Shown one piece after another: positions 17,739 through 26,348 of a DNA stretch of 64,000 bases; positions within the stretch are counted from its first letter, which is position 1, and each line of letters starts with the position of its first letter. Where the stretch lies: assembly GCF_002002725.1 (NCBI RefSeq), contig NZ_MUNW01000050.1, positions 186,001-250,000 on the forward strand, written 5' to 3'. The stretch comes from Sinorhizobium sp. A49 (GTDB lineage Bacteria > Pseudomonadota > Alphaproteobacteria > Rhizobiales > Rhizobiaceae). The translations under genes and the position numbers were made by a program. The notes beneath the pieces are model-generated. The model was not told the DNA's origin, ran no database searches, and worked only from the letters and a program-made list of their open reading frames with translations.

Positions 17739-19769
17739 ATGATGATGACGATCGCCACAAAACCGGAATTTCGGCTGGAAACACTCTGGACGCCGGCAAA
17801 GACGGATACGCAAGCGGTTTATTCGCTGACATTGACGAACGCCTCCGATCGTCCGCTGAAGGATTTTCGCCTTTGCGTTTCGGGACCGGCCCGCATCGAC
17901 CCCGCTGCCGTTGTCGAAGGAGGGGAGCTGCTGAGCCGGCTTTCCAACCATTCCGAGTTCGCGCCGCCGGCCGATCTGGTGCTTGAGCCTGGAAGCGTGT
18001 GGACCGTGAAGGCGCATGGCATGAGCTTTGCGCCGCAGCATTGGACCGACGGCGCCAACTCCGCCTACCTTGTCCTTGCCGACGGCAGCACCGCGCCGAT
18101 CTCCGTCGTGCCGTCGCGCGCCCACGGCGACAATGCCGAGCTGAAACGCGGCGCTGTCATCTATCCCGTGCCGAAGGTCGCCCCGGTCGCGGTCTCCGTC
18201 GTGCCCTGGCCGCAGGAGGTGTCCGTCTCCGGACGACTGACGCCGCCATCAGGGATCGACCTTGCGCCGGAGGGGGCGGAAGCCGAAGCTGCAGCGCAGG
18301 CGTTTGCCGAGCTGACGGGCAGCCTGTTCCCGGTCGAAGGGCTTGTCCGGCCGGTGGCGGAAGGTGGCCTTCCGGCAACGCTGTCGCTCTCCGGCGACCT
18401 TGCGGAGGAAGGCTATCTCATCCGCTTCTCACCGGCCGGCGTCGCAGTGACCGGCGGGACGCGCATCGGTATCCTCTATGGCCTGATCACGCTCGGACAA
18501 ATCCTGCGCGGTGCCAAGCTTCATTCCGGCACGTTCCTGTTTCCGGCCGGCGGCGAAATCCGGGACGAGCCGGCGCTCGGCTGGCGCGGCACGCATCTCG
18601 ACGTCGCCCGTCAGTTCTACAGCACCGCCGAGGTTTCGCGGTTCCTCAGGTTGATGGCCTGGAACAAGCTCAATCGCTTCCACTGGCATCTCTCCGACGA
18701 CGAGGCTTGGCGCATCGAGATCGACGCCTATCCGGCGCTGACCGAGATCGGCGCCTGGCGCGGCCATGGCCGCAAGATCCCGCCGCTGCTCGGCTCCGGC
18801 CCGCAGGTGACCGGCGGCTATTACACCAAGGCCTCCGTCCGCGAGATCGTCGCTCTGGCGGCGACTTTGGGTATCGAAGTGATGCCGGAGATCGACGTGC
18901 CCGGCCATTCCTTCGCGATGCTGCAGGCCATTCCCGAGCTGCGCGATCCCGATGAGACCGGCAGCTATTATTCCGTGCAAGGCTTCCCGGACAATTGCCT
19001 GAACCCGGTGCGTGAGGAAACCTATCGTGTGCTCGAAGTCGTCTTCGACGAACTGATCGAGCTCTTCCCGTCGAAGATCATCCATGTTGGTGCCGACGAG
19101 GTGCCGCTCGGGGCCTGGTCAGGTTCGCCCGAGGCGCTTGAACGTCTGCGGACGGTCGCCGGCGACGAAATGGCGGCGGCTCACGCCAAGCGGCTGAATG
19201 TCGTCACCAACACGCATGGCGCCGACGAGATCGACGGGTCGGGTGCCGCCGTGCTGCAGGCGGAGTTCCTCGCCCGTGTCCAGGGCTTCCTTGCAAGTCG
19301 CGGCTGCGTCACCGGCGGCTGGCAGGAGGCGGCTCATGGCAACGTCATCGACAAGGAAAAATCTCTGCTATTCGGCTGGCGGACGGTCGAGGCCAACGCC
19401 GAGTTAGCCGGCGAAGGCTACGATATCGTCGTCTGCCCGGGGCAGGTCTACTATCTCGACATGGCCAACAGCCCGGCCTGGTCCGAGCCCGGCGGCAGCT
19501 GGGCCGGCTGGTCTGATCCGGAAAAACTGTATCTGTTCGACCCGATCGAAGGCTGGACGGAAGCGCAGAAGAAGCATTTGCGCGGGCTGCAATGCTGCAT
19601 CTGGTCCGAGCCGATGACCGATCGCGGCGTGTTCGACCGCCTGGTGTTCCCACGGCTGTCGGCTCTCGCCGAAACCGGCTGGACCCGCCCGGAGCGCAAG
19701 AATTTCAAACGCTTCGAGGCACTGGTCGGGTTGATGCCGGTTCTCTACGGCTTCTATTCCGAGCAGTAA
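17739..19769 (+). CDS. beta-N-acetylhexosaminidase, GH20
   Basis: A 676-aa glycoside hydrolase. An N-terminal beta-sandwich region of about 270 residues precedes the GH20 barrel, marked by HWHLSDDEAWRIEIDAYP and the catalytic Asp453-Glu454 pair in HVGADEVPLGAW. No secretion signal is visible (start MMMTIATKPEFRLETLW), so it should act inside the cell on imported GlcNAc or GalNAc oligosaccharides. Three in-frame ATGs at 17739-17747 give a small start ambiguity. It pairs with the GNAT gene; no transporter for chito-oligosaccharides is adjacent. Confidence 0.92.
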   Translation: MMMTIATKPEFRLETLWTPAKTDTQAVYSLTLTNASDRPLKDFRLCVSGPARIDPAAVVEGGELLSRLSNHSEFAPPADLVLEPGSVWTVKAHGMSFAPQHWTDGANSAYLVLADGSTAPISVVPSRAHGDNAELKRGAVIYPVPKVAPVAVSVVPWPQEVSVSGRLTPPSGIDLAPEGAEAEAAAQAFAELTGSLFPVEGLVRPVAEGGLPATLSLSGDLAEEGYLIRFSPAGVAVTGGTRIGILYGLITLGQILRGAKLHSGTFLFPAGGEIRDEPALGWRGTHLDVARQFYSTAEVSRFLRLMAWNKLNRFHWHLSDDEAWRIEIDAYPALTEIGAWRGHGRKIPPLLGSGPQVTGGYYTKASVREIVALAATLGIEVMPEIDVPGHSFAMLQAIPELRDPDETGSYYSVQGFPDNCLNPVREETYRVLEVVFDELIELFPSKIIHVGADEVPLGAWSGSPEALERLRTVAGDEMAAAHAKRLNVVTNTHGADEIDGSGAAVLQAEFLARVQGFLASRGCVTGGWQEAAHGNVIDKEKSLLFGWRTVEANAELAGEGYDIVVCPGQVYYLDMANSPAWSEPGGSWAGWSDPEKLYLFDPIEGWTEAQKKHLRGLQCCIWSEPMTDRGVFDRLVFPRLSALAETGWTRPERKNFKRFEALVGLMPVLYGFYSEQ

Positions 19770-19850
19770 TCGTCCGGCTGAACGGGGCGTCGGAGCAATT
19801 TGATGCCTCGCTCCCCTTGCATTTTTGGGTGGGCAGAGGTCGCGAATCAA

Positions 19851-19895
19851 CGTTTGCGGCGTGGCCGTCACCCGTGACATAAGGGCGCCGCAACG
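19851..19895 (+). other. structured 5' leader of the ABC-F gene
   Basis: CGTTTGCGGCG (19851-19861) can pair with CGCCGCAACG (19886-19895) with one bulged T. It encloses a second perfect hairpin, GTCAC-CC-GTGAC (19867-19878). The element ends 17 bases before the ABC-F start. No U-run follows, so it is a structured leader or the end of the upstream unit rather than a clear terminator. Confidence 0.4.
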
Positions 19896-19912
19896 TTTCG
19901 GGCCCCTAAAAT

Positions 19913-21535
19913 ATGATTCGTATCGAGAATATCAGCAAGCAGCTCAGCCACCGGATCCTCTTCATCGAGGCATCCGCCGCCCTCAACAAGGGCGAGAAGG
20001 TCGGCCTCGTCGGCCCCAATGGCGCGGGCAAGACGTCCCTCTTCCGGATGATAACGGGCGAAGAGATGCCGGACGAAGGCCAGGTCGCCGTCGATAAGGG
20101 CGTGACGATCGGTTACTTCAACCAGGATGTCGGCGAGATGTCGGGCGGTAGCGCTGTTGCCGAGGTGATGAACGGTGCCGGGCCGGTCAGCACCGTTGCC
20201 GCCGAACTGCACGAGCTTGAAGCCGCCATGGTCGATCCGGATCGTTTGGACGAGATGGACGCGATCATCGAGCGCTACGGCGAGGTGCAGGCGCGCTACG
20301 AAGAACTCGACGGTTATGCGCTCGAAGGCCGCGCGCGCGAAGTGCTTGCGGGCCTGAGCTTCTCCCAGGAGATGATGGACGGCGACGTCGGCGCGCTTTC
20401 CGGTGGTTGGAAGATGCGCGTCGCGCTGGCCCGCATCCTGTTGATGCGCCCTGATGTCATGCTGCTCGATGAGCCGAGCAACCATCTGGATCTCGAAAGC
20501 CTGATCTGGCTTGAAGCCTTCCTCAAGGGCTACGAAGGCGCGCTCCTGATGACCTCGCACGATCGCGAGTTCATGAACCGGATCATCACCAAGGTGGTCG
20601 AAATCGACGGCGGCCAGCTCAACAGCTATTCGGGCGATTACGGCTTTTACGAACAGCAGCGGGCGCAGAACGAAAAGCACCAGCTGGCGCAGTTCGAACG
20701 CCAGCAGGCGATGCTCGCCAAGGAAATCAAGTTCATCGAGCGCTTCAAGGCGCGCGCCTCGCACGCAGCCCAGGTGCAGAGCCGGGTCAAGAAGCTCGAC
20801 AAAATCGATCGGGTCGAGCCGCCCAAGCGCCGGCAGGCCGTGTCGTTCGAGTTTCGCCCGGCGCCGCGCTCGGGCGAAGACGTCATCAACATCAAGAACG
20901 TGCACAAGAAGTACGGCGAGCGCAGCATCTATGAGGGCCTCGACTTCATGGTTCGCCGCCGCGAGCGCTGGTGCATCATGGGCATCAACGGCGCCGGCAA
21001 GTCCACGCTTCTGAAGCTGGTGACGGGCTCGACCGATCCGGATGAGGGCAGCGTCGCGCTCGGCGCCAGCGTGAAGATGGGTTACTTCGCCCAGCATGCC
21101 ATGGACCTGCTCGATGGCGAGCGCACGGTGTTTCAGTCGCTGGAGGACGCATTCCCGCAGGCCGGCCAGGGGCCGCTCCGCGCGCTTGCCGGCTGTTTTG
21201 GCTTTTCCGGCGACGACGTCGAGAAGCGCTGCCGGGTGCTGTCGGGCGGCGAGAAGGCGCGGCTGGTCATGGCGATGATGCTGTTCGATCCGCCGAACCT
21301 CCTGGTGCTCGACGAGCCTACCAACCACCTCGATCTCGACACCAAGGAAATGCTGATCAAGGCGCTGGAGCAGTACGAGGGCACGATGCTGTTCGTGTCG
21401 CACGACCGCCACTTCCTGGCGGCCCTGTCCAACCGCGTGCTGGAGCTGACGCCCGAGGGCGTGCATCAGTATGGCGGCGGCTATACGGAATATGTCGCCC
21501 GCACCGGCCAGGAAGCGCCGGGCCTGCGCAGCTGA
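19913..21535 (+). CDS. ABC-F family ATPase (ribosome-associated type)
   Basis: A 540-aa soluble protein with two ABC domains and no membrane segments. The first domain has Walker A GPNGAGKTS, signature LSGGW and Walker B LLDEPSNHLD; the second has GINGAGKST, LSGGEKARL and VLDEPTNHLD. The linker between them is rich in Glu, Lys, Arg and Gln (QQRAQNEKHQLAQFERQQ...), as in ABC-F proteins that enter the ribosomal E site. Family roles are translation-factor functions such as rescue of stalled ribosomes and antibiotic protection. It stands alone with its own leader and a good terminator behind it. Confidence 0.93.
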   Translation: MIRIENISKQLSHRILFIEASAALNKGEKVGLVGPNGAGKTSLFRMITGEEMPDEGQVAVDKGVTIGYFNQDVGEMSGGSAVAEVMNGAGPVSTVAAELHELEAAMVDPDRLDEMDAIIERYGEVQARYEELDGYALEGRAREVLAGLSFSQEMMDGDVGALSGGWKMRVALARILLMRPDVMLLDEPSNHLDLESLIWLEAFLKGYEGALLMTSHDREFMNRIITKVVEIDGGQLNSYSGDYGFYEQQRAQNEKHQLAQFERQQAMLAKEIKFIERFKARASHAAQVQSRVKKLDKIDRVEPPKRRQAVSFEFRPAPRSGEDVINIKNVHKKYGERSIYEGLDFMVRRRERWCIMGINGAGKSTLLKLVTGSTDPDEGSVALGASVKMGYFAQHAMDLLDGERTVFQSLEDAFPQAGQGPLRALAGCFGFSGDDVEKRCRVLSGGEKARLVMAMMLFDPPNLLVLDEPTNHLDLDTKEMLIKALEQYEGTMLFVSHDRHFLAALSNRVLELTPEGVHQYGGGYTEYVARTGQEAPGLRS

Positions 21536-21544
21536 TTTCGATCG

Positions 21545-21614
21545 ATCGCGGCCTTGCCGCGATAATTGTCCGAAACGATAAGGGCCGATGCGCGCAATGT
21601 GCTTCGGCCCTTTC
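21545..21614 (+). terminator. two hairpins between convergent genes, second a rho-independent terminator
   Basis: ATCGCGGC/GCCGCGAT (21545-21563) is a perfect 8-bp stem with a 3-nt loop. AAGGGCCGA (21580-21588) and TCGGCCCTT (21604-21612) form a 9-bp stem followed by TCTTTATT. The second can end the ABC-F transcript, and its A-rich left flank may serve the opposing pepT transcript too. Confidence 0.75.
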
Positions 21615-21665
21615 TTTATTGAAGTCCTTATATCGAAGCCGTTGCGCCGGCTTCGATGCTTGGCG

Positions 21666-22898
21666 TCAGGCGCGCTCTTCCCAGACCTTGGCGAGTTCCA
21701 CCAATGTCTTGACGGCCCGTTCCATGTCCTGTCGGCTCACCCATTCGAGTGGCGAATGGAAGGCGTGGCCGCCGGCGAAGATGTTGGGGCAGGGCAGGCC
21801 CATGAACGACAGGCGCGAGCCGTCGGTGCCGCCGCGGATGCTGCCGCGCACCGGCGTCATGCCGGCGCGGCGCACGGCCTCCAGCGCATTGTCGGCGATC
21901 TCAGGATTGCGGGCAAGGATCGCCTTCATGTTGCGGTACTGCTGCTTGACCTCGAAGGAGTAGGACGAGCCCGGATAGGCGGCGATCACATCCTTTACGA
22001 TACCTTCGAGCATGGCTTCCTTGGTCGCCAGGCCCTCGTCCTCGAAATCACGGACGATCAGGCTGAGGCTCGCCTTTTCCATCGTGCCGGTGACGCCGGT
22101 CGGATGGATGAACCCTTCACGGCCTTCCGTGCTCTCGGGCGCGATGTCCTTCGGCAGGCGATCGATGATGGCACCGGCGATCTTGATGGCGTTTTCCATC
22201 TTGCCCTTGGCAAAGCCCGGATGGATGGCAACGCCTGCGATCGTGATCTCGACACCGTCGGCCGAGAAGGTCTCGTCCTCGATGTGGCCGGCGGTTTCGC
22301 CATCGATGGTGTAGCCGAACTGGGCACCGAGCTTCTTAAGGTCAACCTTGTCGGCGCCGCGGCCGACTTCCTCGTCCGGCGTGAAGAGGATGCGGATGGT
22401 GCCGTGCTTGATATCCGGGTTGTCCATCAGGACCTGCGCTGCCGACATGATCTCGGCAACGCCGGCCTTGTCGTCCGCGCCCAGAAGAGTGGTGCCGTCG
22501 GTGGTGATGATGTCGTTGCCGATCTGGTCGAGCAATACAGGATGCTCGCTGACGCGGATGACCTGTTGCGGATCGCCTGTCAGCCGGATGTCACCGCCCT
22601 GGTAGTTCCTGACGATCTGCGGCTTGACGTTGGTGCCGGTGAAGTCCGGCGCCGTATCCATATGAGAACAGTAGCAGATGACTGGAACCGGCTTGTCGAC
22701 GTTCGACGGAATGGTGGCATAGACGTAGCCGTGTTCGTCGAGGTGCGCGTCCGATACGCCCATCGCCAGCAACTCTTCGACCAGAAGCCGGCCGAGCGTC
22801 TTCTGCTTTTCGGTGGTGGGCGTGGTCTTCGACTTGGCATCCGATTGGGTGTCGATAACGACGTAACGGAGGAAGCGATCGATAACAGTGTCGGTCAT
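21666..22898 (-). CDS. pepT: peptidase T (tripeptide aminopeptidase)
   Basis: A 410-aa M20B metallopeptidase starting MTDTVIDRFLRYV; an open frame of 27 more codons upstream lacks family similarity. Zinc-site motifs are visible: HMDTAPD, LLGADDKAGVAEI and PDEEVGRG. It removes N-terminal residues from tripeptides in the cytoplasm. Length and motifs match enterobacterial PepT. It faces the ABC-F gene tail to tail and lies downstream of the MFS gene on the same strand, separated by a strong hairpin, so it is likely its own unit. Confidence 0.94.
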   Translation of the reverse strand: MTDTVIDRFLRYVVIDTQSDAKSKTTPTTEKQKTLGRLLVEELLAMGVSDAHLDEHGYVYATIPSNVDKPVPVICYCSHMDTAPDFTGTNVKPQIVRNYQGGDIRLTGDPQQVIRVSEHPVLLDQIGNDIITTDGTTLLGADDKAGVAEIMSAAQVLMDNPDIKHGTIRILFTPDEEVGRGADKVDLKKLGAQFGYTIDGETAGHIEDETFSADGVEITIAGVAIHPGFAKGKMENAIKIAGAIIDRLPKDIAPESTEGREGFIHPTGVTGTMEKASLSLIVRDFEDEGLATKEAMLEGIVKDVIAAYPGSSYSFEVKQQYRNMKAILARNPEIADNALEAVRRAGMTPVRGSIRGGTDGSRLSFMGLPCPNIFAGGHAFHSPLEWVSRQDMERAVKTLVELAKVWEERA

Positions 22899-22974
22899 GG
22901 GCAATGTGTCCAATATATCTGCGTCAACGATAGTCCCGCTATAGCGCATCGCCGGTGCCGCAGTGAATGGGCTT

Positions 22975-23009
22975 TCCACCGCGTCGACGGGTTTTGTCGA
23001 CGCGGTGGA
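22975..23009 (-). terminator. 14-bp perfect hairpin between MFS and pepT genes
   Basis: TCCACCGCGTCGAC (22975-22988) and GTCGACGCGGTGGA (22996-23009) are perfect complements with a 7-nt loop. It lies 26 bases after the MFS stop on the minus strand. The flank has only AA/TTT and no U-run, so termination would be weak or Rho-aided. It may instead be a dispersed palindrome. Confidence 0.5.
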
Positions 23010-23034
23010 GGCGGCGCTTGATCTGCGACGTGCG

Positions 23035-24570
23035 TTACAACGATTTTACCGTTGTACACTCAAGGGCCGATTCCGCCTTGGGGCGGAGACCGAAGACGAG
23101 CAGGCTTGCGGCGGCAGAGAGCCAGACGCCAATGGTGCCGTAGAGCATGACCCAGCCGAAACCATCCCGCAGTGCCGCATGAGTAACGCTCTGCGACAGG
23201 CCATAGTCCGAAGACAGCATGCCGCCGGCGGAAATCTTTTCGGCAAGCGTGCGGAGGTCGGCGAAGGCTGTCTGCCCGAAAAGCGAGCTTTGCAGCGAGA
23301 ACAGCACACCCTCGACCAGGATGAGGCCCATCAGCGCGATGTTGATCGCCAGAGAGATCATCCGCGCGCTGGTGTCGATGCCCGAGGCCATGCCGACCCG
23401 TTCGGGGGTGACCGCGCCGGTTGCGGCGTTGGTGACCGTGGTATTGGTGAATCCGAGACCGATGCCCGCCAACACGCATCCCGGCAGCATTGTCGCCCAG
23501 CTAGCGTTCTCGACGCTGGCGCCGATTTTCATCATGAGAAAGCCAAGACCGATCGTGAACAGACCTGCGGGGATGACGATTCCTGGACGAAGGCGAAGCA
23601 TCAAGCGTTCGGCAAAGGGCGGAACGACGAGTGGGGGAAGGGTATAGGCGAGAAGTGCTACGCTTGCGGTCACGCCGTCATAGCCGAGGCCCGCCTGAAA
23701 CCAGATCGGCAGATAGATCATGAACGGCCAGAAGCTGATGTTCATGCCCATCGAGCCGAACAGCGCGCCGGAGAAGCTGCGGATGCGGAACACCGAAAAA
23801 TCGAACATCGGCCGGGCACTGACTTTCTCGGCAACGACGAAGCCGATCAGGCTGACGATGGCGACACCGAGGATTGCCAGCGCGGTCGGGCTGGCAAAGC
23901 CGAGTTCGGGGCCTTGCGTGATGAAGTAGGCGATGCAGAAGACCGCGGCCGACAACGTCACGATCCCGGCGACGTCGAGGCTCTCGGCGTCAGGGTCACG
24001 CGACTCCTGTACGCCCGCGAGCGCAAGCGCCATTGTGATGCCCGAAAGCACGACATGGACGAGAAACACCCATTCCCAACTCAGGAGCGCGACCGTCGCG
24101 CCACCGACGATCGGTCCAAAGCCGAGACCGATGCCGAAGACGATGCCCCACCAGCTGAAAGCGATCCCGCGCTGGCGACCGGACGGGAACTGCTGCGACA
24201 GCACGGCGATCTGGCAGATGAGCATCACGCCGCCGGCCATGCCCTGGAGGAAGCGGGCGACGATCAACACCGAGGTGTTTTCGGTCAGCCCGCAGATCAG
24301 CGAGGCGATGCCGAAGGCGACGATGCCGGCGACAAAGATGCGCTTACGGCCGTAGCGATCGGCCAATGTGCCTGCCCCCATCAGAACCGCGGTGACGGCG
24401 ATGGTGTAGGCGTTCATGATCCATTGAAGCTGTTTGAAATCTGCGCCGAGCACCTGCTCCAGCGTTGGCAGGATCGCCGGAATGCTCGAAATCTCCAGGC
24501 CGAACATCAGCGAGGAGAGGCAGACGGCTGCCAGTGCCAGCGCACTGCGGCGGGTTATGGGTTCGTTCAT
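23035..24570 (-). CDS. MFS drug-efflux type transporter (DHA2 / EmrB-QacA family)
   Basis: A 511-aa integral membrane protein starting MNEPITRRSALALAAVCLSSL. It is long and hydrophobic, consistent with about 14 transmembrane helices. The MFS motif A (GTLADRYGRKRIFV) sits between helices 2 and 3, and motif C-like sequence GIVFGIGLGFGPIVGG lies in helix 5. Such pumps export drugs or metabolites with protons. It is divergently arranged with the LysR gene at 24731, which probably controls it. Its stop is followed by a strong hairpin before pepT. Confidence 0.92.
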   Translation of the reverse strand: MNEPITRRSALALAAVCLSSLMFGLEISSIPAILPTLEQVLGADFKQLQWIMNAYTIAVTAVLMGAGTLADRYGRKRIFVAGIVAFGIASLICGLTENTSVLIVARFLQGMAGGVMLICQIAVLSQQFPSGRQRGIAFSWWGIVFGIGLGFGPIVGGATVALLSWEWVFLVHVVLSGITMALALAGVQESRDPDAESLDVAGIVTLSAAVFCIAYFITQGPELGFASPTALAILGVAIVSLIGFVVAEKVSARPMFDFSVFRIRSFSGALFGSMGMNISFWPFMIYLPIWFQAGLGYDGVTASVALLAYTLPPLVVPPFAERLMLRLRPGIVIPAGLFTIGLGFLMMKIGASVENASWATMLPGCVLAGIGLGFTNTTVTNAATGAVTPERVGMASGIDTSARMISLAINIALMGLILVEGVLFSLQSSLFGQTAFADLRTLAEKISAGGMLSSDYGLSQSVTHAALRDGFGWVMLYGTIGVWLSAAASLLVFGLRPKAESALECTTVKSL

Positions 24571-24689
24571 GCTTGCGGTCTTTCGCTGCTGCGGCGGGCT
24601 TCGCGGAAAGCCGGTCCCGGCCCTTCCACGCGCTCCGCCCGAATTGATATCGCTTGGGCAGGGGCACCATAGGCGGGTCTTGATCACAA

Positions 24690-24715
24690 CTGAATTGTAT
24701 GGCTAGCTATTTCAG
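24690..24715. promoter_or_regulatory. possible LysR binding site in the divergent promoter
   Basis: The gap between the MFS and LysR starts holds CTGAA (24690-24694) and TTCAG (24711-24715) flanking GGCTAGCT. It is AT-richer than the surroundings. LysR proteins usually bind such dyads between divergent genes; the assignment is tentative. Confidence 0.3.
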
Positions 24716-24730
24716 AGATAACAAAATCGG

Positions 24731-25651
24731 ATGATTGCGATGACGACGCTGGATGTGGATGCGGTGCAGGCCTTTGTCGCGATTGCCGATTTTCAAAGCT
24801 TTACCCGCGCGGCGGAGTTTCTCGGCAGCACCCAAGGGGCGATCAGCGTCAAGCTGAAGCGGCTCGAAGATCGGCTTGGCGTCAGGCTATTGGAGCGGAC
24901 GCCCAGGCAGGTTCGCCTCTCGGCGCAGGGCGCCGTCTTCATCGCAGGTGCACGCGAGTTCCTCGCCGCCCATGAGCGGGCGCTGGCCGGGCTGTCGTCG
25001 ACACGCCGCCGCTTTGGCCTCGGCATTGCGGCGCACGTCGCCGGACCCGAAGTGCCGACATTGCTGGCGCGGCTTTATGCCCACGACCCGGGACTGTGCA
25101 TCGAAGTCCGACTGGAAACGTCGCGAAACCTGCTTGGCGCCTTCGACCGTGGAGAACTCGATGCCGTGATCATCCGGCGCGACGAGGATCGGCGCGACGG
25201 CGAGACGCTTGGGCCGGAGCATTTCGGCTGGTTCGCGTCTCCTGGCTTCAAGCGCGCACCCGGTGAGCCGCTGCGCCTGGCAGCGCTGGCGCCGCTTTGT
25301 GGCGTGCGCGATATTGCGACACGCGCGCTCGACGCGGCCGGCGTTCCCTGGGTGGAAGTGTTCGTCGGCGTATCGACGGCTGTCAACGCCGCCGTCTCGG
25401 CGGGGCTCGCCGTCGGCCCCTTCTCCTGTCGCCTTGCGCCATCAGACACGATCGAAGTCAGCAAGCAGTTCGGCCTGCCGCCGCTTCCATCTTCGGAGAT
25501 CGTCCTGCATTCGACCCTGACCGACGCGCGATCCCGCAAGGCCCTGCAAACCCTTGCCGCCGCCTTCCGGGAGCGACACGCCACGACGATGGAGGCCGAC
25601 GACTCGTCGGCTCGAAAGGTCTGGCCGAAGATCGAGCTTTCGGCATCCTGA
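24731..25651 (+). CDS. LysR-family transcriptional regulator
   Basis: A 306-aa regulator of standard LysR length; ATG 24731 or 24740. The N-terminal winged HTH (residues about 5-65, FQSFTRAAEFLGSTQGAISVKLKRLEDRLGVRLLER in pieces) is classic. The C-terminal effector domain is shorter in recognisable motifs but of normal size. It reads away from the MFS pump gene, so autoregulation and control of the pump from the shared 160-base gap are likely. Effector unknown. Confidence 0.93.
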   Translation: MIAMTTLDVDAVQAFVAIADFQSFTRAAEFLGSTQGAISVKLKRLEDRLGVRLLERTPRQVRLSAQGAVFIAGAREFLAAHERALAGLSSTRRRFGLGIAAHVAGPEVPTLLARLYAHDPGLCIEVRLETSRNLLGAFDRGELDAVIIRRDEDRRDGETLGPEHFGWFASPGFKRAPGEPLRLAALAPLCGVRDIATRALDAAGVPWVEVFVGVSTAVNAAVSAGLAVGPFSCRLAPSDTIEVSKQFGLPPLPSSEIVLHSTLTDARSRKALQTLAAAFRERHATTMEADDSSARKVWPKIELSAS

Positions 25652-25786
25652 GTGCCGCGGGCGAGACCGATCGTGGAAGCCTTGCCCGCCGGCGCTATGT
25701 AACGATTAAAAAAAAGCTACAGCGCTGAAGTCTGCGGCGTCCCGGCCTGAATCAAAAGCGATTTCGGGGGCGCCATGGGCGGAAAA

Positions 25787-26179
25787 TTACCGCGTGGTGC
25801 CTAAGCGCCGTTGCTCCAGGCCGATCCGGCGCGCCGGCGCCGATGGCGCCTTGACCCAGCCCTGGCCGGTCGGTGGCTTTCTGTCGGGCTTGTTGGCGCT
25901 CGGCCCCTTAAGCCAGCGAATGATGGCCTCGAAGCCGTGTTTGGCGAGGCGCTTGGTGATCCGCAGACTGTCGTCGTCGAGATCGCAGGCAACGCCGATT
26001 TCCCTCCAGTCGAGCTTGTTGCCGGTCTGCGGTGGCATTGCCCGCCTCACCACGAAGTCCAGCATGTAGTGGCGGAGGTTGTCGTAGTCGTGTTTGGGAA
26101 GGGCGCGGGCGAGCCGCAGCTCGCAAAACGATGCAATCTTTTGATGAAAATTGTGAACCGGGGCAGTCAATGGGGGCAT
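25787..26179 (-). CDS. hypothetical protein, possible recombinase-related remnant
   Basis: A 130-aa Arg/Lys-rich protein (start MPPLTAPVHNFHQKIASF). It has a predicted helical core, LRHYMLDFVVRRAMP, and a segment LDWREIGVACDL...RITKRLAKHGFEAIIRWLK that resembles a DNA-binding or integrase N-terminal region. The tail is Pro/Lys/Arg-rich and the protein is too short to hold a catalytic recombinase domain. It lies between a LysR gene and the end of the Dha operon, in a locally less GC-biased stretch, so it may be a relic of a mobile element. I do not recognise a named family with confidence. Confidence 0.5.
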   Translation of the reverse strand: MPPLTAPVHNFHQKIASFCELRLARALPKHDYDNLRHYMLDFVVRRAMPPQTGNKLDWREIGVACDLDDDSLRITKRLAKHGFEAIIRWLKGPSANKPDRKPPTGQGWVKAPSAPARRIGLEQRRLGTTR

Positions 26180-26348
26180 GTCACTTGCAACTCATACGTG
26201 GTTAGCCGGCGAGACGCCGGGGTACGGGCAGCTAAGTGAATCGCGTTAATGAAGCGTTTAGCCTGTCAGTGATTGCATCGAGCCCGTGCGGACCAATCGG
26301 TAAGGGCGGCCAATCCCCATCCGTGAAAGAAGGCCTTGAGGTTCTGGT

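Noticed and set aside
19868-21466. Minus-strand open frame of about 530 codons
   Set aside because: It is antisense to the ABC-F gene with both Walker and signature motifs on the plus strand; no family pattern in the mirror frame.
22963-24672. Plus-strand open frame of about 569 codons, very charged
   Set aside because: Antisense to the MFS transporter. The Asp/Arg/His-rich sequence is the complement of hydrophobic membrane codons.
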